A DNA stretch of 48,597 bases from Linderina pennispora (Eukaryota; Kickxellomycota; Kickxellomycetes; Kickxellales; Kickxellaceae), in assembly GCF_002104995.1 (NCBI RefSeq), contig NW_024468310.1, positions 1-48,597 on the forward strand, read 5' to 3'. Below the pieces are notes generated by a model. It made no database searches. It was not told the origin of the DNA and worked only from the letters and a program-made list of their open reading frames with translations. Positions 1 through 7,849 of this stretch are shown here, piece after piece (the stretch's first letter is position 1; every line of letters starts with the position of its first letter). The translations under genes and the position numbers were made by a program.

Positions 1-320
1 TGATGGGAGACAAATAGCGTTTGGCTCACTTCCATGTAAGCTCGTACACGAGTTCATGACCCCTAGTTGCTACATATGGAAAGACGACTAGCTGGGAGAC
101 ATAGCTTTAGATGCAGTTATTGTATAGACCAGCATAATCACAGCATCTGAATGCTGCAGCGATTGCTTGGGTCATGTTTGAGGAGAGAGTCTAAAATCGT
201 CAAATGACGAATGTGCTGTTTCGTATTACTGCTATTCTGGCAACTCCCGACTGAGATTTTCAGGCCAAAATTTTCAACGGGCGATCGGCGCAGAATCGAC
301 ACTCGACCGGCAGCATCCAA
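1..320. other. no gene seen
   Basis: I see no supported gene upstream of the tRNA-Cys. The one open frame here is short, on the minus strand and has no recognisable features. Confidence 0.5.
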
Positions 321-393
321 GGGGCTTTAGCTCAGGGGTAAGAGCAATTGGCTGCAGTCCAATAGGTCACTAGTTCAATTCTGGTAGGTCCCT
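321..393 (+). tRNA. tRNA-Cys (GCA)
   Basis: A complete 73-nt cloverleaf without intron. The acceptor GGGGCTT (321-327) pairs with AGGTCCC (386-392), including two G:U wobbles. The D arm is GCTC/GAGC (330-345). The anticodon stem ATTGG/CCAAT (347-351/359-363) encloses loop CTGCAGT with anticodon GCA at 354-356. The T arm is ACTAG/CTGGT around TTCAATT. The discriminator base is T393, as expected for tRNA-Cys (U73). A TTTTT tract follows five bases later. Confidence 0.95.
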
Positions 394-397
394 TCCC

Positions 398-402
398 TTT
401 TT
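398..402 (+). terminator. Pol III oligo-T terminator of tRNA-Cys
   Basis: Five consecutive T residues lie five bases past the tRNA-Cys discriminator, the usual RNA polymerase III stop. Confidence 0.75.
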
Positions 403-842
403 ATTCCCTTGGCCATTGCATTCCACTACTGCATCAGTTACTATTTACCAGAAAGAGCTAGGCAGTATATAGTCTTTTGATTTGGTAATTATCGATACTA
501 AGGTTATACCAATGGGTGGGACAATCGTTAACTTCGAGTTTCCACGTACAGTGAAAACCCTAGATACTCTGTGTTCTGTGGACAGGAATTCAAGCGCTGA
601 GCGATGTCTAGATTATATATCCATATAGCTAACCTACATATTTGGATTCTCTGCAACTACCAATGCAGAACACCATGTATTTATTATCAGGAAACACAAC
701 CATTGATGTTTGAAGCCTGTTCATAGCATCTGCTGGAAGTAAAGCGAAATCAAAAGAAAATATTATTATAAGCTTAATTTTCAAAGAAAATAGAAATTTG
801 GAACGGAATCGGATTAGTTGCTGGTTCTGAATCTTCTGATCT
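403..842. other. intergenic, nothing recognised
   Basis: AT-rich spacer between the two tRNA genes. I see no coding or structural feature. Confidence 0.5.
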
Positions 843-915
843 GGGGGTCTAGCTCAAATGGTAGAGCGCGCGCTTCGCATGCGTGAGGCACTGGGATCGA
901 TACCCAGGTCCTCCA
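843..915 (+). tRNA. tRNA-Ala (CGC)
   Basis: A 73-nt cloverleaf without intron. The acceptor GGGGGTC (843-849) pairs with GTCCTCC (908-914). Pair 3:70 is G:U, the identity element recognised by alanyl-tRNA synthetase. Position 6:67 is a U:U mismatch. The anticodon stem CGCGC/GCGTG (869-873/881-885) encloses loop TTCGCAT with anticodon CGC at 876-878, reading GCG. The T arm is CTGGG/CCCAG around ATCGATA, and the discriminator is A915. A TTTTT tract follows. Confidence 0.94.
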
Positions 916-920
916 CAGAA

Positions 921-925
921 TTTTT
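921..925 (+). terminator. Pol III oligo-T terminator of tRNA-Ala
   Basis: Five T residues begin six bases after the 3' end of the tRNA-Ala gene. Confidence 0.75.
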
Positions 926-1275
926 GCTGCCACCCTCGGTGGTCGCCGTTCTTTTTTATGTGTCGGTGATATCGAGTACATCGCTCAGCCCGGTACTGTT
1001 TTAGATGTGTTGGGCATAGCAATGCTGGTTTTTTCTTTGGCATAGATGTTGTAGCCGTTTGATCCGTAGGTACATTAGCATCCGCTACTTGGTGGTGTGG
1101 TGATGCATGCAGACTTGCCACACTATATGAGGATAATGCTGAGAAGAATACAGAAAGGAGAGACTTGGCTCTTACCGTGTGATATTCCATGTGATATGTA
1201 AATGGCTACTGGAGCGATAGCAGAATGTGTATTGTTATACAGAGCAAAGCCATATGTATGTGTTCTATAAAAAGG
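926..1275. other. intergenic, nothing recognised
   Basis: Spacer between tRNA-Ala and the 3' end of the first thioesterase-like gene. Its open frames look random. Confidence 0.5.
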
Positions 1276-1773
1276 TTACAGCTCAAACGAGACATTCTGC
1301 GTGGCAATGTATGCCAAATTGCCCTTCTCGTCCTTGATACAGCCACGCAGGAAGCCAATAGATTTTGTCGTCCGCAGGCACTCGATCTCCAGGGTCACAG
1401 TCGAGTTGACCGGCACGCCCGCCAGGTAATTCGTGGTCAGGTCGGTCGACACAATCTTCTTTGCGCCATCGGCAACCACGGCAGTGGCGATTTTTGCCGG
1501 CCGCATTGAACAGAGTGAACACGCAGCCGCCGTGGATCGTGCCCCAGGTATTGCAAATCGGTGTTCTCGACGCTGAATGTGAAGGTCAGGAAGGCGCTGG
1601 TGACCCGGTCGCCCTTGGCGCCAGTGGGCTTGATGCTGACGAGCTGGCAGGCGCGAGACCGGCGGCGTTGTCAGCTTGACGTTGCTGGCCAGCAGCTGCT
1701 TGTGGTATGTCTCGGCGCGGCGGGTCAGCTCCTCGGCGGGCACGGGCGACGTGAATTCAGGTGCAGCGGTCAT
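1276..1773 (-). pseudogene. hotdog-fold thioesterase-like gene 1 (HGG type), three frame breaks
   Basis: A member of the PaaI/ACOT13-like hotdog family, whose members hydrolyse acyl-CoA thioesters. It starts at ATG 1773 (MTAAPEF); the longer frame upstream begins with TTG. The product is split over three frames. An N-terminal part leads to LTTPP, a middle part contains QLVSIKP and FTFSVENTDLQYLG, then TIHGGCVFTLFNAAGK carries the HGG signature, and the C-terminal part ends NVSFEL. Each switch is explained by one extra base: a C in a CC run, a G in GGGG and an A in AAAAA, all between about 1500 and 1650. Restored length is about 164 residues. Homopolymer placement suggests sequencing error, though a decaying copy is possible. 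The acidic residue that follows HGG in ACOT13 (LVDN) is Asn here (LFNA), so activity is uncertain even if intact. Four related genes follow upstream on the same strand. Confidence 0.7.
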
Positions 1774-1945
1774 TGTGTATGAAATTAGTAGCGGTGACAA
1801 AAATACATAAAAGTGTAGAGTTAGGAAGAAATGAAAAAAAATAGCGCGGGCTTTTCATATGCTTGGCAGTGGTTGGGTTGATTTTTACACCAAAACTCCG
1901 GTCCCGGACTTCGGGAAGTCATGTGTACCGGGGCTTTTCGGCTAT

Positions 1946-2359
1946 CTAGATCCGCGCCTTCATCGTGGCTTCTAGTTCCCTTGTGTAGAAGTTTGTGTGC
2001 TGGGCGGTCGCATAGACCAGGTCCGGGTTCTGGGCATCACGGAACACAGCGGCAGCCGAGAGAGGCTGGGTGATGCTGATGAGGCGGCTCTCGATGGCTA
2101 TGCGCGTGCCGGGCTTGATCGGTCAGAGAACCTTGGAAGTCAGAGCGGTCGTGGCACTGAGGCTGCCGGGGTCAGCAGCCTTGATGATCGAACTGGTCAA
2201 GTTGTCGGTGACAGTAGTGATCCATCCTTCATCCAGGGTGCTGGGGATGCCGATCTTGTCGTTGGTGATAAGCTTGTTAACATAGAATGCAGAGATTCGA
2301 GCGTCAGTACGAATAGTGTTGAAGAACTCGATCATGCCATAGCGTGGTGGGTTTGGCAT
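1946..2359 (-). pseudogene. hotdog-fold thioesterase-like gene 2, in-frame stop
   Basis: Paralogue of the neighbouring hotdog genes. It starts at ATG 2359 (MPNPPRYG) and reads through STLDEGWITTVTDN, the motif of this sub-family, to a TGA at 2123-2125. The same frame then continues without a further stop to TAG at 1946-1948, and that part carries the conserved tail (AAVFRDAQNP, then AQHTNFY). Aligned with gene 3, the TGA falls just before PIKPGT, where gene 3 has PVRPNT. This is therefore a single nonsense change in an otherwise continuous gene. The N-terminal third is also about 20-25 residues shorter than in gene 3. It is either a recent pseudogene or a base error. Confidence 0.72.
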
Positions 2360-2673
2360 CGCTGGATAATACTACAACTGAATGTGCATGAATTGGAAGG
2401 GGCATGTAGAGGCAAGGAGAGGAATAACCCACTATTCGTTAAACTATGAGGCGTCTCTTGCATAGAAAGGCAGTCAATCAGCAACCACCAGCCAGTGCAC
2501 TGGGCTTTTCCCTTGGTGGGTTTTAGCGTGGCATCCAATTTCAGCAGCTGATACCGTATGGTCGCCATGCGGTTTATTCCTTTGTTGCCAGCTAGGAAAA
2601 TGACGAATGATATGTATATTCAGTTTTGAAACATGGATCGGGTGCAGCCGACACATTAAAGAATGCCTCTTGC

Positions 2674-3156
2674 TCAGATTTTAGGCTGCGTGACAACCAG
2701 GTTGTTCTTGTAGAACTTTGTATGGCTCCCCACGGCATAGACGGTTTCGGGCTTCATCTTGTCCCTGAACACGGCGGTGGCATGGGGCTGGATTCCGCCG
2801 CGGTTGGTCAGCTTGCAGCACATCTCAACCAGGGTGTTGGGGCGTACTGGCATAACACCCTGGACAGAGATCGCCGTCGAAACCGATGCCCGACCGCGCT
2901 CCCCCATGACACCGATAATGATGGCCGTGGTGTTATCAGTGACAGTACCTAGCCAGCCTTCGTCCAAGGTGCCGGACGCGCCAATGTCGTTCTCTGTGAC
3001 CAGGATTTCGCATCTCATCTCGCAGTTCGCTTGGTCAACATGGGTGATCCGAGGCTGGACCTGGATCCCGTAGTACAGGTAGGCGTTTGTGCGGCTCTGG
3101 CGGTCATTGAGGGCCTGGAGCAGCTCGGCATCAGACGGATTTGTGGGCAGCGACAT
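2674..3156 (-). CDS. hotdog-fold thioesterase-like protein 3 (LDEG variant)
   Basis: An intact 160-residue protein, the usual size for single hotdog-domain thioesterases of the ACOT13/PaaI type. The central helix signature, GTLHGG in ACOT13, reads GTLDEGW (62-68). The following TVTDN (71-75) keeps the Asp-Asn pair that in ACOT13 includes the catalytic Asp. The tail keeps HTK at 145-147, like the HTK near the end of ACOT13. There is no signal peptide or membrane segment. It lies in a same-strand run with four relatives at 1.3-4.4 kb. Replacing His-Gly by Asp-Glu at the oxyanion helix suggests altered chemistry or binding without catalysis. The fold assignment is from motif order. The substrate is unknown. 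Confidence 0.75.
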   Translation of the reverse strand: MSLPTNPSDAELLQALNDRQSRTNAYLYYGIQVQPRITHVDQANCEMRCEILVTENDIGASGTLDEGWLGTVTDNTTAIIIGVMGERGRASVSTAISVQGVMPVRPNTLVEMCCKLTNRGGIQPHATAVFRDKMKPETVYAVGSHTKFYKNNLVVTQPKI

Positions 3157-3344
3157 AGTGTAGAGATTAAAGAAAGAGTTTATAAAGAAGGCAGGAAAAG
3201 GAAACTGGATTAAGCTTTTTTCTTTTTCTTTTTCACGTTAGCATGCACGGAGGTTCGAGTTTTCCTCCGGAGGGATGGGTGCGCCGAGGGCATCCGATCT
3301 TGCGCGCGGGAAATTCTGTTCTCTGGAGCCACTCTGGGAAATTT

Positions 3345-3761
3345 TCACAGTTTCCCAAGCACGTCCTTTGCGAATTTTGTGTGGCCACAGACCGCATAGA
3401 CAACGGTCGGGTCGGTAGTGCTTCTGAATGTCGCCAGTGCATGCAGGTGGGACAGCTGCGGGTTCGTCACTTTGCAGATGACCTCGACAGGCGTGTTTGG
3501 CGCGATCGCTGCGCATGCCTGCACGGAGAGCGAGACAGATACGGATGTGACCACAGAGCCGCCTCTAGCGGTGCCAAAAACGGCCAGGAGCGTGGATGTG
3601 TTGTTGTCGGCTATGGTGGCGACCAGGCCCTCATCGAGAGTGCCAGCATCGGTGATGTGATTGTCTGTGGCGATGAAGGTTAGAGTCAGGATGCCGACGT
3701 CCAGGTCCACCGAATCGACTTCGGTGCCGACATCCTCGCCAAAGTAAGATACCGAGTCCAT
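3345..3761 (-). CDS. hotdog-fold thioesterase-like protein 4 (LDEG variant)
   Basis: A 138-residue paralogue starting at ATG 3761 (MDSVSYFGED). It has TLDEGLVATIADNN at about 41-54, aligning with GTLDEGW...TVTDN of gene 3 and keeping the Asp-Asn pair. Near the end, VVYAVCGHTKF matches VYAVGSHTKF of gene 3. The N-terminus is shorter than in gene 3, so this copy may lack the first helix or strand. No stop or frame break is seen. It is diverged from the other copies, as expected for older tandem duplicates. Confidence 0.7.
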   Translation of the reverse strand: MDSVSYFGEDVGTEVDSVDLDVGILTLTFIATDNHITDAGTLDEGLVATIADNNTSTLLAVFGTARGGSVVTSVSVSLSVQACAAIAPNTPVEVICKVTNPQLSHLHALATFRSTTDPTVVYAVCGHTKFAKDVLGKL

Positions 3762-3926
3762 TGTTCATTAACCGCAAAAAGAAAATGGTAGGAAGGAGAG
3801 CAGGTTGCGTACATTTCATTTGGTGTGTTGTCTCGCACCATTACATGTGAAAAAAAGGTGGGGTTAATCCTCATCGCACATGACCAAAGGATACTTTTTT
3901 CTTAGCCAAAAAAGTACATGTGGATT

Positions 3927-4400
3927 TCACAGCCTGGCCAGCGACACGCCGCCCGGCACCTGGCCGACGTGGTCTTTGTAGACCATAGTATGCAAGCCCA
4001 TCGCATACACTGTCCCGGGCTTGGCTGCATCGCGGAACACTGCGGTCGCCTGCAGCATGCGCCCCTGGAACATGATAACCCGGCACTCGATCTCAAGACG
4101 CACGCCAGCCTCGATCTTCTCCAGATTATTAACAGTCAGCGAGGTCGTGAAGGTATTGCGGGTGTCGGCCACTGCGCAGATAAGCGGGTCGGTTGCATTG
4201 TCGGTTACGGTGGCCAGCCAGCCTTCGTCCAGGTAGTTACGCGAGACTTCCGAGGCTGTGACCGTGTATTCGTAGGTCACCCGGCGCTGCTTTGCGTCGG
4301 CTGTGGCTATTTGCAGGTCGATGGCACTGCCGTAGTTGCCGGAGGGAATTCGCCCTGCGGCAATTCTGTCCAAGAATTCGCGCATAATAAGGCCGGACAT
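3927..4400 (-). CDS. hotdog-fold thioesterase-like protein 5 (LDEG variant)
   Basis: A 157-residue paralogue. I chose ATG 4400 (MSGLIMREFL), which matches the length of protein 3. The open frame extends another 49 codons upstream to 4547, but that extension is low in family similarity. The signature is YLDEGWLATVTDN (residues 56-68), followed by TAVFRDAAKPGTVYAMGLHT near the C-terminus, matching the ATAVFRD...VYAVGSHT stretch of protein 3. It is the most upstream gene of the five-gene cluster. The function is inferred only as acyl-CoA thioesterase-like. Confidence 0.72.
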   Translation of the reverse strand: MSGLIMREFLDRIAAGRIPSGNYGSAIDLQIATADAKQRRVTYEYTVTASEVSRNYLDEGWLATVTDNATDPLICAVADTRNTFTTSLTVNNLEKIEAGVRLEIECRVIMFQGRMLQATAVFRDAAKPGTVYAMGLHTMVYKDHVGQVPGGVSLARL

Positions 4401-4601
4401 GGGTAGTAGTGGTAAAAAAGTAATGGTGGGTGTCAGAGACACAAAAGGAGCCCTCTGTTGATCGCAGTATTGGCAGGAGGCACAGGTAGTAGCGTGCCCC
4501 CTGGCCACCTGCGACTCGGAGACATGCATTGAAAAAAGGGAGTGCATACGTCACATGTCCAGGCACTCAGGATCAGTTAAAGAAAATCACCAAATTTATT
4601 T

Positions 4602-5258
4602 CTATTCCCTCGCTGCCCGCTCGCGATTCAGCTGAGCCGCGTCCAGGCGCGCCAGATCCTTGGCCGACTCATACAGCTGCACAGCATTAATAAGGTTCTT
4701 GACCACACACACCGGGCCTGCCAGTACCGCCAATGCGGCCACCAGCCAGTACGCCATGCCGTTCACATAATGCAGAACATAGATCAGCATGAAAAACGCC
4801 TCGTTGCCGAAACAGAAGCCAAACAGCACCCGGCGGTCTGTATAGTATGCGCGCAGAATCCAATGCGTGCTGGCGTCCACCTGCTTGTGGTTCGTCTTGC
4901 CCGTGATCAGCTGGCTGTACATCTGCATGTAGTGGCTCGAGATATCCAGCGAGATCAGCAGACAGAATATCAGTGCACATTTGGGGTACAGCTGCGCCAG
5001 GTACGTCAGAAGCACCGTCGTCGTGCACCGGTCCGTCACCATGTCCAGCACTTCGCCAAACTTGCTGCACTGGTGAAGCTTGCGTGCGTAGTAGCCGTCG
5101 GCGGCGTCCAGGAGCTCGGAAATTGCATACGAGAAAAACATGGCTACCCAGTGCTCGCTGTACATGGAGTAGACGGCGACGGCAGTCAGGGCTACGCGCG
5201 AGTAGCCGATAAGGTTTGGCACGAACCAGAACACGTCGTGATAGCTCAAATTGGACAT
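4602..5258 (-). CDS. PIS1: phosphatidylinositol synthase (CDP-diacylglycerol-inositol 3-phosphatidyltransferase)
   Basis: Makes phosphatidylinositol from CDP-diacylglycerol and myo-inositol in the ER membrane. The 218-residue product starts at ATG 5258 (MSNLSYHDVF); the frame extends 33 codons upstream but PIS enzymes start near this Met. The CDP-alcohol phosphotransferase signature is complete: D51 and D54-G55, A58-R59, G68, D72 and D76 with the correct spacing. The preceding SELLDA is typical of PIS enzymes. Several hydrophobic segments (about 20-48, 80-105, 150-190) fit the multi-span membrane fold. The length matches yeast Pis1 (220 residues). It ends close to thioesterase-like gene 5 on the same strand. 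Confidence 0.93.
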   Translation of the reverse strand: MSNLSYHDVFWFVPNLIGYSRVALTAVAVYSMYSEHWVAMFFSYAISELLDAADGYYARKLHQCSKFGEVLDMVTDRCTTTVLLTYLAQLYPKCALIFCLLISLDISSHYMQMYSQLITGKTNHKQVDASTHWILRAYYTDRRVLFGFCFGNEAFFMLIYVLHYVNGMAYWLVAALAVLAGPVCVVKNLINAVQLYESAKDLARLDAAQLNRERAARE

Positions 5259-5425
5259 GATTCCAGATAGTAATTTGTGTGTGGAAAAAAACAAAGCAAA
5301 CAAGAGGGCGGGCAGGCGGCGGAAAAATGAAGCTCGTTTCTGAGTCGCATTGGGCAAAATTGGGGGGAAGGGGAGAGAAAATCATGCCATTTGGACAAGT
5401 TTCTCGTTGGAAAAAAAAACACGTG

Positions 5426-6420
5426 CTATGGGGTGATGAGGTTGTCCAGCGATGCCTTGGGGCTGCGGGCCAGGATGTCGGGGGTCACCAGCTGCTTGCG
5501 GTTGGCATAGAGGATCTTGTATGTGGTCTTGATGGTGGCCTCGCCAACGCCAGCAATGCTGGAGATGGCCTTCGCGTCCTTTGGATTGGCAGTCAGGTGC
5601 GAGGCCATGTAAATGCACGCGCTGGCAATGGACACCGGGCTCTTGCCCGCAATCTTATCCATGTCCTTGGCCTTCTGGCTCAGCAGCTCGGCGATGCGCT
5701 GGGTCTCCATATCCAAGGTCAGGTTGGAGCAGAAGCGCAGAATCAAGTCATCCGACGACGTGACGCCCGATTCGGTGCCCAGTCTGCCCTTCAGGAACTT
5801 GAAGGTCCTGCCAATGTCCCTCCTGTCGACCTTGGTCAAAGCACAGATCTCCTTAAAGGTCCGCGGCACGCCCTCCTGGCGGCAGGCCAGGAAAATGCAC
5901 GCAGCAATAATGGCGTCGTTGTTTTTCCCGCGCTGCAGATTCTCGTCCTCGACCTTCTTGTACAGCTGCTTGGCCACGTCCCCAATCACCTTGGGCAGGT
6001 CATACGCATCGCACAGCGCCGATATCTCCTTGTACGCCTGCACCAGGTTCCGCTCGTGCCGCTGCGCCGTCGACCGGCCGTGGATCCGGTTCAGGTCGCG
6101 CGCCAGCCCTGACCCGCCGTCCCCGCCCGCGCTATCACCGTGTCCAGCTGCGCCCCGTCCAGAAACGGGTTCGCTGCATTCCCCACGCGTGACGGGTCGT
6201 CGCCTTCGTCGTTGGCAAACGTCCGCCATTCGGACCGCGTGTCGATGATCCGGTCCCCCAATACCAGCCCGCAGTCGCCGCACACCAGGTCGCCCGAGGC
6301 GAACTCCTCCACTATGTTGGGTGTCGGGTTGCGGCAGTCGGGACAAATTACCGTCACGTTCAGCGCCCGTGTGGGTGCTGACGGCGAGGAATCGGCGCTG
6401 AGGGTCTTTGTCTCTGGCAT
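5426..6420 (-). CDS. SUA7: transcription initiation factor IIB (TFIIB), one frame break
   Basis: General factor that bridges TBP at the promoter and RNA polymerase II. Start ATG 6420 ([10 protein letters not shown]). The N-terminal zinc ribbon has C26, C29, C47 and C50, followed by the B-reader/linker with [18 protein letters not shown]. Two cyclin-fold repeats follow, including [19 protein letters not shown] and the TFIIB signature [16 protein letters not shown]. The zinc-ribbon part and the cyclin part are in different frames. The switch lies at about 6110-6132 in a G/C-rich run and is restored by one added base, giving about 331 residues, close to the usual 320-345. Because TFIIB is essential, I read this as a sequencing deletion. 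The next gene upstream is a divergent TFIIB copy. Confidence 0.9.
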
Positions 6421-6735
6421 TGCACACTGCTCCTTTTATTTTCAATGACAAAGGAAATAAAAGGAGAAATGAAAAAACAAGAGGTGGAAAAGCACAGGAG
6501 AAAAAGCCATGGGGCGGAATCTCTCAGTGCTAGTGATGCAAAAGGTCACGGGACAGGATCTGATCGCTGTATGCTCTTACGCCTTCGCCCAAAGCTCAGA
6601 GAATCCCCTGCCGAGTTTAGGCCTCGGATGCAGCTCCCCCACAAGGGACAAGGAATCATTGGGAACCAGATACCGTTTTTCAACAAATTTATACTAGAAG
6701 AGTAAAGGCAGATGCGGCCAGGACAGCATTTGGAG
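6421..6735. other. spacer between TFIIB and its paralogue
   Basis: A 315-bp same-strand gap. It must hold the TFIIB promoter and the 3' end of the paralogue. I recognise no other feature. Confidence 0.5.
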
Positions 6736-7590
6736 TCAGGGCAGAGGCAGAAGGTCTATGGAAGCGTGCTGGGCAAGCGCCAGCAGGTCGTCGGACAGCA
6801 GGCGCTTGCGGTCGGCAAACAGCAACCGATACGAGTTCTTAATCGTGACTTCGCTGACCCCAGCGACATTGGAAATAACCTTGGCGTCCCTGGGCTGGCC
6901 GACCAAATGCGACGCCATATAAATGCAAGCGCCGGCCACCGACACAGGGCTCTTGCCCGCCAACGTATCGCACTCCCTGGCGCGTCTGCTCAGCTCCACT
7001 GCACACTCCACGGCGCCCCTGAGCAGCGACAAATTCGCGCAGAACCTAGCCATCAGATCGCCCGACGACATACTGCAGGCGCCCAGCTTGTCTTTCAGGA
7101 GCTTAAATGTCCTGCCGATATCGCGCCTGGGCACGCGCGTCAACGCACAGATCTCCTTAAAGGTCCTTGGCACGCCCTCCTGGCGGCAGGCCAGGAAAAT
7201 GCACGTGGCCAGGACTGCGTCGAGGCTTTTGCCGCGGTGCAGGCTGCGGGCCTCGGCGCGTTGATACAGCGAGCGCGCAGTATGGTCTATTGTCAGCGAA
7301 AGGTCCATCGACTGGCACATTTGCGAGAGCTGCGAGAAGGCCCGCGTGAGATTGCGCTCGTGCCGCTGCTGCGCCGCGCGGCTTGCCGGCTTGGGCGATT
7401 CGGCCGCTGTCGAGTCGCCAGAGTCGCTGCCGGCCACGTCCATTAGCAAAAGTGCGTCTTGCAGCTGCGTCTGCTTGATTGTTGTCCAGCTATGGCAGCT
7501 GCATGCCGTCGGCGTGATGTGGATACGGGATGTGCACTGTGCGCACGGTATTGTTGGGCTGCGCACTGGTGTTGTGTCTGTAGAAGGCAT
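6736..7590 (-). CDS. TFIIB-like protein with reduced zinc ribbon and no B-reader
   Basis: A 284-residue tandem paralogue of TFIIB. Two cyclin-like repeats are clear: RHERNLTRAFSQL at about 77-89, [20 protein letters not shown] at 141-160, and GKSPVSVAGACIYMAS at 212-227. The N-terminus differs sharply. C16 and C19 form the first zinc knuckle, but the second is compressed to C30-S-C32-H33, with about 10 residues between knuckles against about 17 in TFIIB of this window. The GLVLGDR...SEWRTF B-reader/linker is absent, replaced by a Ser/Ala/Pro linker (51-75). Without a B-reader it is unlikely to replace TFIIB in start-site selection. It may bind TBP or DNA as a modulator, which is inference. 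The frame is intact. Confidence 0.82.
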   Translation of the reverse strand: MPSTDTTPVRSPTIPCAQCTSRIHITPTACSCHSWTTIKQTQLQDALLLMDVAGSDSGDSTAAESPKPASRAAQQRHERNLTRAFSQLSQMCQSMDLSLTIDHTARSLYQRAEARSLHRGKSLDAVLATCIFLACRQEGVPRTFKEICALTRVPRRDIGRTFKLLKDKLGACSMSSGDLMARFCANLSLLRGAVECAVELSRRARECDTLAGKSPVSVAGACIYMASHLVGQPRDAKVISNVAGVSEVTIKNSYRLLFADRKRLLSDDLLALAQHASIDLLPLP

Positions 7591-7849
7591 CGTGAAAAAA
7601 TGTATGGAGGGTTTTTTTTGGTTTTACAAAGTGGAGATAAAAATTTTTTTGTCTGTTTTCGATCCAGGTTTTGCTACTAACAAAAAATTTTGTAATAGCC
7701 TTGTCGCCCTGATTTCGCTGCCGGCCAATGTGAGCGCGAGCCGCATTTTTCCTCACCCCACCCAGCGGTTCTCGACTCTGTGTGCTTTGGTCATCGAAAC
7801 CCCAGCTCGTCTCTACATATTTTTCCTCGTCATTTTTCTTACCTTTACT

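Noticed and set aside
6091-6140. A mini-intron to explain the TFIIB frame change.
   Set aside because: No GT-AG pair of plausible length. Adding one base restores the conserved sequence exactly.
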